DNA from: Colivivens sp963626085
Lineage (GTDB): Bacteria; Bacteroidota; Bacteroidia; Bacteroidales; Bacteroidaceae
DNA length: 64,000 nt
Assembly: GCA_963626085.1 (NCBI GenBank)
Contig: CAVFVJ010000035.1
Span: 1 to 64,000, forward strand
Reading direction: 5' to 3'
Shown: positions 1 through 8,220 of the stretch, piece after piece
Position numbering within the stretch: the stretch's first letter is position 1
Layout: each line of letters opens with the position of its first letter
The notes under the pieces: generated by a model
Database searches by the model: none
Told to the model about the DNA's origin: nothing
What the model saw: only the letters and a program-made list of their open reading frames with translations
Made by a program: the position numbers and the translations under genes

Positions 1-17
1 TGGTGAAACAAAGTGAA

Positions 18-55
18 ACCGCCAAACCTTAGGCTGATGCTTAAAGTTTGGCGGT
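18..55. terminator. Hairpin downstream of the tyrosine recombinase
   Basis: Arms at 19-31 and 42-54 (starting CCGCCAAAC and ending GTTTGGCGG) pair over 13 bases with one mismatch, and the outer A18/T55 also pair. The loop is about 10 bases. It lies 27 bases past the recombinase stop codon on the minus strand, which suits a transcription terminator. A recombination site is a less likely alternative. Confidence 0.5.
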
Positions 56-81
56 ATGTCAGTGCGCAACAGCTGTACGTT

Positions 82-888
82 TTACCAAGTAATAACATTA
101 TCCACAATTTCTTGTTGTTCCAAACTGCTACGGCGCAAGTAAATGCGTGTGGTCTCGATGCTCTCATGACCCATAAGGTCTGCAAGAAGGGCTATGTCAT
201 TGCATTTTTCCAAGAAGTTCTTCGCATAGCGATGGCGGAACGAGTGAGGATAGACAACTTTCTCGTTCAAGCCATATTTCACGGCATAGTTCTTCAACTG
301 TTGGGCAATGCCTCTTGTAGTAATGCGCTCGCCAAATCGGTTGAGAAAGAGATAACCTGTTGTGCGATTATCCTTTTGCAACCATCTGGCAGTTTCGATG
401 CGGAGTGTCTTGGGGATGTAAATACGGCGTATCTTTCCGCCCTTTGTGTAGATGTCGTAATAGCCAACATCCACGTGTTCCACCTTGATTTGCACCAATT
501 CGCTAACTCTGGCACCTGTTGCAGCAAGGAAGCGAACCACGAAATACCACTCCTTGTTGTCTTCATCTTTGAGCTTGTTTTTCAGGAAGGTGTAGTCGGC
601 ATTGCTTATCACGTTCTCAAGATAAGAACGTTGCTGCACCTTAACCGACTTCAAACGCAAACGTGGCTTGTTGCAAAACTCCAGGTACTTGTTCATCGCC
701 TGAATACGTTGGTTTACCGTCTTCGGCTTAAACGTCTCGATGAGATACGTCTTATAGACCAGAAGGTTCTTTTTGTTCAGCTCCTTGTGTCTCTTGTTAA
801 ACTCTCGCACGGCATAACAATATGCCGAAATGGTGTTCTTTGCCATATTCCCTTGGCGCAAGAACTCTTCAAAATCTGTTTCTGTCAT
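82..888 (-). CDS. Tyrosine recombinase (XerC/D-like), probable hsdS shuffling invertase
   Basis: This 268-residue protein is a tyrosine site-specific recombinase. It has an N-terminal SAM-like core-binding domain (about residues 1-90) and a catalytic domain carrying the family's signature residues: R127 in GARVSEL, K152 near TKGGK, H215 and R218 in HSFRH, H241 in GHES and the nucleophile Y250. The length and motifs are intact, so it should be active. It stands head to head with hsdS pieces starting at 939. In Bacteroidales such recombinases beside type I specificity genes invert or swap target-recognition segments. That role here is inferred from context. The hsdM and hsdR genes are not in the window and may lie to the left. 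Confidence 0.85.
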   Translation of the reverse strand: MTETDFEEFLRQGNMAKNTISAYCYAVREFNKRHKELNKKNLLVYKTYLIETFKPKTVNQRIQAMNKYLEFCNKPRLRLKSVKVQQRSYLENVISNADYTFLKNKLKDEDNKEWYFVVRFLAATGARVSELVQIKVEHVDVGYYDIYTKGGKIRRIYIPKTLRIETARWLQKDNRTTGYLFLNRFGERITTRGIAQQLKNYAVKYGLNEKVVYPHSFRHRYAKNFLEKCNDIALLADLMGHESIETTRIYLRRSSLEQQEIVDNVITW

Positions 889-938
889 TCTTGAAAATTT
901 GTTTGTAAATCATTGTGTAACTATCTTCTACTATTAGA

Positions 939-2330
939 ATGACATCTTCTTTGAGTTCCTATTATGAGAAGGTTCTCGCTACGGGAGATGTGAAGTGTAT
1001 TGACGAGGAAATACCGTTTGACTTGCCCAATGGTTGGGAATGGTGCAGAATGGGAAGTATTGGTGATTGGGGAGCAGGTGCAACGCCCAACAAAAGCAAA
1101 TCAGAGTATTATGGCGGCAACATTCTTTGGCTTAGAACAGGCGAATTGAATAATGGTGTCGTTTGGGATACAGAGATAAAAGTAACAGAGAAAGCATTAA
1201 AAGAATGTTCACTTAGACTAAACAAGGTTGGTGATGTTTTGATTGCCATGTATGGTGCAACTATAGGTAAAGTTGCTATCGTTGGCAAAGAATTGACTAC
1301 AAACCAAGCATGTTGTGCGTGTACGCCTTATGGTGTGTACAACTATTTCCTTTTCTACTTTTTGATGGGAAGTCAAGTTGATTTTATTAAGCAAGGAGAA
1401 GGCGGTGCTCAACCAAATATTTCTAGAGAGAAGTTGGTGAAGCATCTAATGCCAATACCTCCGTTAAAAGAGCAGCATCTTATCGTAGATAAAATCCAAC
1501 AACTAATGCCATTAGTTCACAAATACACAGATTTTCAAGAGGCTCAAAATAAGCTGAACTCAACTATTAACGAGAAATTAAGAAATTCGATATTACAGGA
1601 GGCTATTCAAGGCAAACTTGTGACGCAAATAGAAAGCGAAGGTTCTGCTAAGGAACTATTGCAGCAGATTAAAGAGGAGAAACAACGCCTTGTGAAAGAG
1701 GGCAAACTCAAGAAGTCAGCCCTCACCAACTCAACTATCTTCCGTGGTGACGATAACAGGTATTGGGAGAAGGTTGGTAATGAGACACGTTGCATTGACG
1801 AAGAAATCCCCTTTGAAATTCCGGCATCTTGGACATGGGTGAGAATGAAAGATGTTGTTCTGATTAATCCGAAAAATGATGCGGAAGATGATGCGATAGC
1901 AGCTTTCATCCCTATGGAGAAAATAAATGCCACCTATGGCTCTGAATATACTTACGACTCCGTAAAATGGGGTTCTATCAAGAAAGGCTTTACTCACTTT
2001 GCTAATGGAGATGTTGCATTTGCAAAGATTACACCGTGCTTTCAAAACAGGAAGTCTGCAATATTCAACGACCTGCCTAATGGAATCGGTGCGGGGACAA
2101 CAGAATTAAAAGTCCTTCGTCCATATAAGAACACCATAAACCGTTGGTTCTTACTCTATTTCTTGGAGTCACCATATTTCGTTGATGAAGCAAAGTTCAA
2201 AGGTACGGCAAATCAGCAAAGAATAATATCAGGCTATCTTGAAGACAAACTTTTCCCCCTTGCTCCCATTGTGGAACAAGGAAGAATTGTAGACCAGATT
2301 AAGAGAATAGCAGGTATTATGAGCAGTTAA
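939..2330 (+). CDS. hsdS: Type I restriction specificity subunit (HsdS), silent N-terminally truncated copy
   Basis: This is a 463-residue HsdS-like protein with two target-recognition domains, each introduced by the conserved YYEK/YWEK ... IDEEIPF ... W block (near residues 8-35 and 275-305). Each half ends in the conserved coiled-coil region marked by PPLKEQH or APIVEQG and I-V-D-x-I. HsdS gives a type I restriction-modification complex its DNA sequence specificity. The usual start of such proteins, about 65 residues before the first YYEK block, is missing. The frame opens only 21 bases before that block and has no hsdM in front, so this is probably a silent cassette. Its stop at 2330 falls inside the start of a third recognition segment in another frame. 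Confidence 0.8.
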   Translation: MTSSLSSYYEKVLATGDVKCIDEEIPFDLPNGWEWCRMGSIGDWGAGATPNKSKSEYYGGNILWLRTGELNNGVVWDTEIKVTEKALKECSLRLNKVGDVLIAMYGATIGKVAIVGKELTTNQACCACTPYGVYNYFLFYFLMGSQVDFIKQGEGGAQPNISREKLVKHLMPIPPLKEQHLIVDKIQQLMPLVHKYTDFQEAQNKLNSTINEKLRNSILQEAIQGKLVTQIESEGSAKELLQQIKEEKQRLVKEGKLKKSALTNSTIFRGDDNRYWEKVGNETRCIDEEIPFEIPASWTWVRMKDVVLINPKNDAEDDAIAAFIPMEKINATYGSEYTYDSVKWGSIKKGFTHFANGDVAFAKITPCFQNRKSAIFNDLPNGIGAGTTELKVLRPYKNTINRWFLLYFLESPYFVDEAKFKGTANQQRIISGYLEDKLFPLAPIVEQGRIVDQIKRIAGIMSS

Positions 2331-2815
2331 GCGGCCAATCCGTTGAAATAGAAGTCCCTTTTGACTTTCCATCATCGTGGAGCGTTGCTCGTTTGAGTTC
2401 CGTCTGCCAACTTACTGATGGTCAGAAACGAGAAGGCCAAGGCGTTTTGTTGGATGCCAAATTCTTACGTGGAAAATCCTCTGCCGCCAGTGTTGATAAA
2501 GGGAAATTCGTAAAAGTGGGTGACAACATCATTCTAGTGGACGGAGAAAATTCTGGCGAGGTTTTCGCAGTTCCGCAAGAAGGATATATGGGGAGTACCT
2601 TCAAACAACTTTGGCTTAGTGGAGTTATGTATGCGCCATATCTTTTGGCATTCATCCGCTTTTACAAGGATGCCTTGCGTAATTCAAAAAGAGGCGCAGC
2701 TATACCGCACATCAATAAGGAATTGTTTTATAGTCTCATAGTCGGCATTCCACCGATACAAGAGCAGAAACGTATAGTTGATAAGATAAGCAGCCTAACG
2801 CAGTCGCTCAAATAG
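2303..2815 (+). pseudogene. hsdS: Third HsdS target-recognition segment, partial, no proper start
   Basis: Read from 2303 in the frame that ends at 2815, the translation contains RYYEQLSGQSVEIEVPFDFP, the same block that opens each HsdS recognition domain, followed by about 140 residues ending in PPIQEQKRIVDKI. It overlaps the previous hsdS frame by 28 bases in a different phase. The shared core TATTATGAG occurs at 960-968 and 2315-2323, so the junction looks like a recombination scar between YYE-coding sites. There is no plausible start upstream of the block (a stop lies at 2300-2302); the only internal candidate is TTG at 2393. It is best read as a stored half-gene that becomes expressed when moved next to an hsdS 5-prime end. 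Confidence 0.7.
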
Positions 2816-2914
2816 TTTTTCTATTTGGGCAACAATGCGTTGCTGTTCTTTCAATGGAGGTAATGGAACAAGGGTATTATGTAGGACCTTGGACGAAAAT
2901 CCTTGAATACCATA
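2795..2914 (-). pseudogene. hsdS: Antisense hsdS C-terminal remnant
   Basis: On the minus strand this stretch is open for 39 codons and reads a classic HsdS C-terminus containing VPLPPLKEQQRIVAQIEKLF and ending ERLR-stop. Upstream (plus 2915-2917) is an in-frame stop, so only the tail of a gene survives. It overlaps the last 21 bases of the plus-strand hsdS piece, so the two pieces meet tail to tail, as expected after inversion of recognition segments. It was too short to be listed as an ordinary open reading frame. Confidence 0.7.
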
Positions 2915-3353
2915 TCAAGCTGCAAACATAGCCTATCATTTCCCGAGTTTTCATGTCACTCAGAATGCGACAATACAGACAAGGGATAAAGGCAACCGAC
3001 AAATCACAATGTCAGGAATGAAGACATCTCGCTTTGCACAAAAATCAAACGGAAGATTAGGTAGTGATAAAATTTTAGTATATTTGCAGTCGGATTGCAA
3101 GTGAATCCGACTGTTTGGGTATCACAACCCATCAGCAGACCAACAAGCACTCCTGCCTCAGCACACGATGTGCCTTTAGTGTGGGCATACCCCATGACAA
3201 GGCGATTGGATGCAAATTGGGGGCATGACATGATAAAGGCGTTTACTTGGTAATCTGTTTGAAACTGATAGGATAACAGGTAAGTTCCCCACGCTGTCCG
3301 TTTAATTTAATTGCCACTTCAAGGGGGACGAGTCGGCAGGGAACAAAAAAATT
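2915..3353. other. Gene-poor stretch with one promoter-like site and hairpin
   Basis: No convincing gene was found here. The only structure that stands out is a TATATTTG box followed by a perfect 10-bp hairpin at 3087-3113. A 75-codon minus-strand frame (3004-3231) has no recognisable protein character. Confidence 0.5.
3079..3113 (+). promoter_or_regulatory. Promoter -7 box with hairpin at the transcript start
   Basis: TATATTTG at 3079-3086 fits the Bacteroidetes -7 box TAnnTTTG, although no TTTG -33 box sits at the right distance. Immediately after it are perfect 10-bp inverted arms (3087-3096 and 3104-3113) with a 7-base loop. The hairpin would be at the 5-prime end of the transcript or could be a repressor site. 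The next gene downstream is the leucine-rich repeat protein, 240 bases away. Confidence 0.4.
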
Positions 3354-4772
3354 ATGAGTAAAACAGATGAATTATCCACAGTTAGAAAGCTACTTATGAC
3401 AGCAGCGTTTGTATTATTTGCTTGTCTGTCGGCTATGGCAGATAATGTCTCAAAGGTGGTAACGTTGACCGAGGCAGGAACACTGTCAAACCGAATCACT
3501 GACGACGAGAAATATACGATTACCTGTCTGAAGGTATCCGGACCAATTAATGGAGCTGATATTCTCTGTCTCCGTGAGATGGCTGGCAACGATGTAGATG
3601 GAAAAGCAACCAATGGTAAACTTGCTGAATTGGATTTGACTGACGCTACCATCGTAGCAAGTGATGACATTTATCAGAATGAGTTTAATGCTGCAAGAAT
3701 AACCGAGAATAATGTCATCGGAGAGTATGCCTTTTATCTATGTAGCCAACTGACAAGTATAAAGTTGCCCAATACCGTGACAAGCATCGGAAATTCAGCT
3801 TTATTGGGCTGCTCCAACCTGTCATCTGTCACCATTCCCAATTCCGTGACAAGCATAGAACGTTCTGCGTTTAGAAATTGTTCCAACCTGTCATCCGTCA
3901 CCATTCCCAATTCCGTGACAAGCATCAACAGTACAGCATTTGCATTGTGCCCCAGCCTGTCCTCTATAAAAGTGGAAGACGGAAATACCTACTATCATGC
4001 AGACGGCAACTGTCTCATTGAAACTGCAAGCAACACACTGGTAAGAGGTTGTGGTATTGGGAGTATCGTGATTCCCAATTCCGTGACAAGCATAGGGCGT
4101 GCAGCGTTTTCCGGATGCACAGGTCTGACGTCCGTCACCATTTCCAATTCCGTAACGAGCATAGAACGTCAAGCGTTTTATGGATGCACAGGCCTGTCAT
4201 CCGTCACCATATCCAACTCCGTAACAAACATTGGCGAGTTGGCGTTTTCTACTTGCACCAGCCTGTCATCCGTCACCATTCCCAATTCCGTAACGATTAT
4301 TGGAGATGGCGCATTTATCTTTTGTTCCAGCCTGACTTCAGTCACCATCCCCAAGTCCGTGACGAGCATAGGCTGGTTTGCATACAAAAAATGCACCAGC
4401 CTGACTTCAGTCACCATCTGCAGTGACATGACAAGCATTGGCTATTCTGCGTTTTTTGGATGCACTGAATTAAAGGATGTGACTCTGCTGGGCGAAAACC
4501 TGCCAGTAGAATGTTACGATGATGCCTTCGACAGTATTTCTGTAAACGCAACACTGTATTGCGATTCGGCATTGATAGACACCTGTAGAAATACCGAACC
4601 TTGGTCCTATTTTAAAAATATTGTGGCAAAGCCCATCCAAACAAACATAAGTGGGTTGGTAATGGAAGGAATTGACGGCAAGCCTGCGGTCTATGACATC
4701 TACGGACGGCGTAAGCAGCGTCTGTCCAAGGGTTTGAACATCGTGGACGGCAAGAAGTTACATGTAAGGTAA
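3354..4772 (+). CDS. BspA-like leucine-rich repeat surface protein
   Basis: This is a 472-residue secreted protein. A signal peptide covers about residues 12-30 (TAAFVLFACLSAMA). A conserved N-terminal region (about 35-110) is followed by a run of LRR_5/BspA-type repeats of 23 residues, with the pattern N-S-V-T-S-I-G-x-x-A-F-x-x-C-x-x-L-x-S-V-T-I (about 120-375). A C-terminal tail with YDIYGRR ends in a GKKLHVR-type motif typical of these Prevotella proteins. BspA relatives bind host matrix proteins and act in adhesion. The repeats are also close DNA repeats of 69 bp, so copy number could change by recombination. Translation could alternatively start at 3396, just before the hydrophobic core. 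Confidence 0.85.
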   Translation: MSKTDELSTVRKLLMTAAFVLFACLSAMADNVSKVVTLTEAGTLSNRITDDEKYTITCLKVSGPINGADILCLREMAGNDVDGKATNGKLAELDLTDATIVASDDIYQNEFNAARITENNVIGEYAFYLCSQLTSIKLPNTVTSIGNSALLGCSNLSSVTIPNSVTSIERSAFRNCSNLSSVTIPNSVTSINSTAFALCPSLSSIKVEDGNTYYHADGNCLIETASNTLVRGCGIGSIVIPNSVTSIGRAAFSGCTGLTSVTISNSVTSIERQAFYGCTGLSSVTISNSVTNIGELAFSTCTSLSSVTIPNSVTIIGDGAFIFCSSLTSVTIPKSVTSIGWFAYKKCTSLTSVTICSDMTSIGYSAFFGCTELKDVTLLGENLPVECYDDAFDSISVNATLYCDSALIDTCRNTEPWSYFKNIVAKPIQTNISGLVMEGIDGKPAVYDIYGRRKQRLSKGLNIVDGKKLHVR

Positions 4773-4817
4773 AACCATTTTTGCAACAGAAGTATCACAC
4801 CTAAAACAGCCAATAAC

Positions 4818-5030
4818 ATGGAAAAGAAGACATTTGGAATACACGGAATGAAGTGCAACCACTGCAAGGCAACAGTGGAAGAGGCAGTGAAGGCTCTGCC
4901 TGGAGTGGCTGGAGCTGAGGCAAGCATAGAGGACGCCACACTCACTGTAAACTATGACCCAGCGGCAGTAGACGAACAGCAGATTGCAGATGCCGTAGCA
5001 GACAGCGGACGCTTCGAACTGGATCTGTAA
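4818..5030 (+). CDS. copZ: Heavy-metal-associated domain protein, probable copper chaperone
   Basis: This 70-residue protein is a single heavy-metal-associated (HMA) domain. It has the metal-binding motif GMKCNHC near residue 11 and the expected beta-alpha-beta-beta-alpha-beta length. CopZ-type chaperones carry Cu(I) in the cytosol and hand it to a CopA ATPase. The gene is followed 40 bases later by such an ATPase, so the two almost certainly form one operon. The metal is inferred from the family and the neighbour. Confidence 0.85.
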   Translation: MEKKTFGIHGMKCNHCKATVEEAVKALPGVAGAEASIEDATLTVNYDPAAVDEQQIADAVADSGRFELDL

Positions 5031-5070
5031 TAACAGCAAACTGTAGAAGCAACAGGAGGAGGTACAGAGC

Positions 5071-7029
5071 GTGAAACAGACTATACCCGTGGCAGGGATG
5101 GCATGTTCAGCGTGCGCTGCCAATGTGGAACGCCGACTGACAGAACTCTACGGCATCAGCAGTGCGTCAGTCAGTCTCGTGGGACGCAGCGTACTGGTAG
5201 ACTACGACCCCGACAAGATAAGTCTCACCGAGATGAAACGAGCGGTGGGCGACATTGGCTACGACCTAATCATAGAGACAGGACGTTCGGCAGAGGAAGT
5301 GCAGAGACGCGAGTATAAAGTCCTCAAGCAACGCACAATTCTCTCGTGGTTCTTCGCCCTGGCAGTGATGAGTCTGTCTATGGGATGGATTTACACAGGC
5401 AGCAGAGACACACAAGGGCAACTGAGCCTCATCCTCGCCCTTGCCAACATAGCCTACTGTGGCTGGCCCTTCTACCGTACCGCCATACGGCAGTTGTGCC
5501 ACGGGCAGACAAGCATGGACACGCTGGTAGCACTCTCCACTGCCGTCAGCCTCTTCTTCAGTTGCTTCAACACCTTCTACGGCGACAGTGTATGGACCGC
5601 ACGGGGCATGGAGTGGTACACCTACTACGATGCCAGTGTGATGATTATCACGTTCGTGCTCACAGGACGGTTACTCGAAGAGAAAGCCAAGGACGGGACA
5701 GCCAGTAGCATACGACAACTGATGGGCATGACACCCAAGACTGCACGCATAGTAGTGAAGCCCGAGAGACGCGACAAAGACACAGGCAATATCATTGAGG
5801 CAGAGACCGATGAAGTGCCCATAGCCACCATAGAGCCAGGCGACATATTGGAAGTGAGAGCCGGAGAGAAAGTGCCTGTAGACGGTGAGGTCACATGGGC
5901 GACATCCTTCATGACCGACGAAGCGGCATACGTGGACGAGAGTATGATTACAGGTGAGCCTACCCCCGTGGAAAAGCGGAAAGGCTCTACCCTACTTGCC
6001 GGCACCATACCGAGTCAGGGGAAGTTGCGCATGAAGGCACGGCTTACAGGCGAGAAGACAGCATTGGCACAGATCATCCGTCTGGTGCAGGAGGCGCAAG
6101 GATCGAAAGCACCCGTACAGCGCACCCTCGACAAGGTGTCTGCAGTGTTCGTGCCAGTGGTTGCTGCCATCGCCCTTATCACCTTTGCAGTATGGTGGGT
6201 TGTTGGCGGCAATGATTATCTACCCCAAGCCATCATGAGTGCCGTGGCAGTACTCGTCGTAGCATGTCCATGCGCCATGGGACTCGCCACACCCACAGCC
6301 CTGATGGTTGGTATAGGAAAAGCCGCGGAGCGACATCTGCTCGTAAAAGACGCCACCGCACTGGAAAACATGTGCAAGGTGGACGCACTGGTAGTCGACA
6401 AGACTGGTACGGTGACCCTTCCCAACCGCAATGTCGACTTCACCAAGACCGACAACCTTCCACTCGAAGAACGTGAGACACTGAAGCCACACGCATACGA
6501 GGCGATGACAGCATTGCAAAATCAAGGTATAGAAGTTTACATGATGAGCGGTGACAAGGAGGAGGCTGTCGCCTACTGGGCGGAGAAAGCCGGAATAAAG
6601 CATCACCGCAGTGGATGTGTACCACAAGACAAACAAGACATGGTGAAACGGTTACAGACACAAGGCAAGCATGTGGCAATGGTGGGGGACGGCATCAACG
6701 ACACGCAGGCACTTGCCCTCGCCGACGTGAGCATAGCCATTGGAAAAGGAACTGACGCAGCCATGGACGTTGCGCAAGTAACACTGATGGGCGACGATCT
6801 CCGTTCCCTTCCCGAAGCCGTCAGTCTGAGTCGCCGCACGGTACACATGATATGGCAAAACCTCTTCTGGGCATTTATATACAACATTGTATGCATCCCC
6901 CTTGCAGCAGGAGCACTTCATCTCTTTGGAATCAATTTTCAAATCACCCCCATGTGGGCATCAGCATTGATGGCATTCTCCAGCGTAAGCGTTGTGGCTA
7001 ACAGCTTGCGGCTCAAGCTGAGCGCATAA
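5071..7029 (+). CDS. copA: Copper-type P1B ATPase, unusually short (nucleotide-binding domain reduced)
   Basis: This 652-residue Cu(I) efflux ATPase starts at GTG, preceded by AGGAGG. It has one N-terminal HMA domain (GMACSAC), transmembrane helices, the actuator motif TGEPTP, the ion-channel motif C399-P-C401, the phosphorylation site D443 in DKTGTVT, and the hinge motifs SGD (493-495) and GDGIND. Only 52 residues lie between D443 and the SGD aspartate, whereas CopA proteins normally hold a nucleotide-binding domain of over 100 residues there, with an HP/SEHP motif. No such motif is visible. The flanking motifs are in frame and conserved, so this looks like a compact natural form rather than a frameshift. 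Inferred role: export of copper received from the upstream chaperone. Confidence 0.85.
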   Translation: MKQTIPVAGMACSACAANVERRLTELYGISSASVSLVGRSVLVDYDPDKISLTEMKRAVGDIGYDLIIETGRSAEEVQRREYKVLKQRTILSWFFALAVMSLSMGWIYTGSRDTQGQLSLILALANIAYCGWPFYRTAIRQLCHGQTSMDTLVALSTAVSLFFSCFNTFYGDSVWTARGMEWYTYYDASVMIITFVLTGRLLEEKAKDGTASSIRQLMGMTPKTARIVVKPERRDKDTGNIIEAETDEVPIATIEPGDILEVRAGEKVPVDGEVTWATSFMTDEAAYVDESMITGEPTPVEKRKGSTLLAGTIPSQGKLRMKARLTGEKTALAQIIRLVQEAQGSKAPVQRTLDKVSAVFVPVVAAIALITFAVWWVVGGNDYLPQAIMSAVAVLVVACPCAMGLATPTALMVGIGKAAERHLLVKDATALENMCKVDALVVDKTGTVTLPNRNVDFTKTDNLPLEERETLKPHAYEAMTALQNQGIEVYMMSGDKEEAVAYWAEKAGIKHHRSGCVPQDKQDMVKRLQTQGKHVAMVGDGINDTQALALADVSIAIGKGTDAAMDVAQVTLMGDDLRSLPEAVSLSRRTVHMIWQNLFWAFIYNIVCIPLAAGALHLFGINFQITPMWASALMAFSSVSVVANSLRLKLSA

Positions 7030-7056
7030 GACAGTTACTCAAAATTTCTGTCCAAT

Positions 7057-7088
7057 TTTGTCTAGGTCATATATTTATTGTATCTTTG
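7057..7088 (+). promoter_or_regulatory. Bacteroidetes promoter for the DUF3791/DUF3990 operon
   Basis: TTTG at 7057-7060 and TATCTTTG at 7081-7088 are separated by 20 bases, matching the -33/-7 consensus of Bacteroidetes. Transcription would begin near 7095, ahead of the small remnant gene at 7150. Confidence 0.7.
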
Positions 7089-7149
7089 CGATTGGATTGG
7101 GATTACAAGTCACTTCCATCCATAGTATCATTAAATACTTGAAAAAGAA

Positions 7150-7263
7150 ATGAACAACGAGAAGAATTACAGAGCTTCGTTTGATGAGTATCTCCGACAG
7201 GGAGAACCTTCAAAACAGGAGAGTGCTGCCAACTGTGATGGCGACTATTGGTCTGTAGATTGA
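7150..7263 (+). pseudogene. Remnant of a VbhA-like (Fic) antitoxin domain
   Basis: A 37-codon frame starts about 55 bases after a good promoter. It contains SFDEYLRQGEPSK, which I recognise from memory as the conserved opening of small Bacteroidales antitoxins that accompany Fic AMP-transferases. Such proteins continue with a TAIGLQ-type motif. Here that motif appears in the next frame (ATIGL followed by TAG), so the gene seems to have lost its tail by a frameshift and a nonsense change. No fic gene follows. It may persist only as a leader for the downstream operon. The family assignment rests on one motif. Confidence 0.45.
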
Positions 7264-7293
7264 AAAACATAAACCTATTAGGGAAATACGGAT

Positions 7294-7518
7294 ATGGAAT
7301 ATGATATAAAGGACAAAATAGAATGGACGGTGGTATTTCTCACCGAGTTTGGAAAACGACATGGGCTGACGCTCAAGCAAGCTTTCAACTATCTTCTGCG
7401 CTACAAGGGCATCAACTTTGTGGAGCGGCATTATGATTATCTGCATACCCAGTCGTTCGCATCAGTAGTGGATGACATGACCGAGTATTGCGGCAAAATG
7501 GGAGGAGGCATACGATGA
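7294..7518 (+). CDS. DUF3791 family small protein (first copy)
   Basis: This 74-residue cytosolic protein has the DUF3791 pattern: an N-terminal helical half that reads the host frame (LTLKQAFNYLLRYKGINFV), then ERHYDYLHTQS and a short acidic tail with VVDDMTEY. The family is common in gut and oral Bacteroidales, usually next to DUF3990 genes, and its biochemical role is unknown. It is the first intact gene of a tight operon (next start 14 bases on). By position it is a candidate antitoxin or partner of the DUF3990 protein, which is inference only. Confidence 0.7.
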   Translation: MEYDIKDKIEWTVVFLTEFGKRHGLTLKQAFNYLLRYKGINFVERHYDYLHTQSFASVVDDMTEYCGKMGGGIR

Positions 7519-7531
7519 AACAGATAAGGAT

Positions 7532-7747
7532 ATGAATACTGACAATATTGATTTCATTACATATTGCATTGGCAACCTTTCTCGCCGATTAGGTTTGAGT
7601 GCCAGTGATGTATATCAACGTCTCAAGACATCAGGTATCCTTATGGATTATTTGGTATCAAGTTATGACGTTCTTCATACATTTGGGAAGGAGTATTTGA
7701 TGGAAGATCTTACCGATTATATGAAAGAGAAAGGAGTTCTTGCCTAA
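7532..7747 (+). CDS. DUF3791 family small protein (second copy)
   Basis: This 71-residue protein has the clearest DUF3791 signature of the three in this operon: helical N-terminal half with LGLSASDVYQRL, then SGILMDYLVSSYDVLHTFG and a C-terminal EDLTDYMKEKGVL. It overlaps the start of the DUF3990 gene by one base (TAATG), so the two are translationally coupled and probably made in fixed proportion. This favours a toxin-antitoxin style pairing, but no function has been shown in the sequence itself. Confidence 0.75.
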   Translation: MNTDNIDFITYCIGNLSRRLGLSASDVYQRLKTSGILMDYLVSSYDVLHTFGKEYLMEDLTDYMKEKGVLA

Positions 7748-8220
7748 TGAAAGTATATCATGCCTCAACTGTCAGAGTAGAACATCCAGATATATGTCAT
7801 TCTCGGAAATTCCTGGACTTTGGTCAAGGCTTTTATGTAACAACATTGGAAGATCAAGCCTTGAAATATGCCCAGCGTTTTACTCGTAGGGGAAAGGAGG
7901 CCTGGCTTAATGTCTACGAATTGGAAGAGTCCGCTATGATACCTTACGTGCTGAAGAGGTTTGAAAAATATGATGCGGACTGGTTGGATTTTGTTACGGC
8001 ATGCAGAAAAGGAATTGTTGTTGGCGACTATGATATTATAAGGGGAGGAATTGCCAATGATAAAGTCTTCCGTACCGTTGATTTGTTCTTTGCTGGCGAC
8101 ATTACCAAGGAAGAGGCTTTGAAGCGACTCTTGTTCGAATTGCCAAATGACCAAATATGTATTCGCTCACAGGTAGTTCTGGATAGTTGCTTAACTTTTA
8201 AAGAATGCATAAAGCTATGA
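7747..8220 (+). CDS. DUF3990 protein, ADP-ribosyltransferase-like, candidate toxin
   Basis: This 157-residue cytosolic protein matches the DUF3990 family, with the N-terminal YHAST ... V-x-x-P, the hallmark DFGQGFYVTT and the following QALKYAQR segment. That arrangement resembles the NAD-binding core of ADP-ribosyltransferase folds, where a Y-H-x-S/T and a G-x-G-F-Y strand hold NAD. The activity is therefore a reasonable inference, not a demonstrated one. It is sandwiched between DUF3791 genes with one-base and four-base overlaps. A module of this form may modify a host component until neutralised by a DUF3791 partner. Confidence 0.75.
   Translation: MKVYHASTVRVEHPDICHSRKFLDFGQGFYVTTLEDQALKYAQRFTRRGKEAWLNVYELEESAMIPYVLKRFEKYDADWLDFVTACRKGIVVGDYDIIRGGIANDKVFRTVDLFFAGDITKEEALKRLLFELPNDQICIRSQVVLDSCLTFKECIKL

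Noticed and set aside
13..894. Long plus-strand frame of 293 codons
   Set aside because: It is the complement of the tyrosine recombinase, which has all catalytic residues; the plus-strand reading has no family character.
3004..3231. 75-codon minus-strand frame
   Set aside because: No start signals, no protein-like composition and no recognisable motif.
3770..4480. Regular repeats resembling a CRISPR array
   Set aside because: The repeats are coding, have no unique spacers and form leucine-rich repeats; no cas genes are present.
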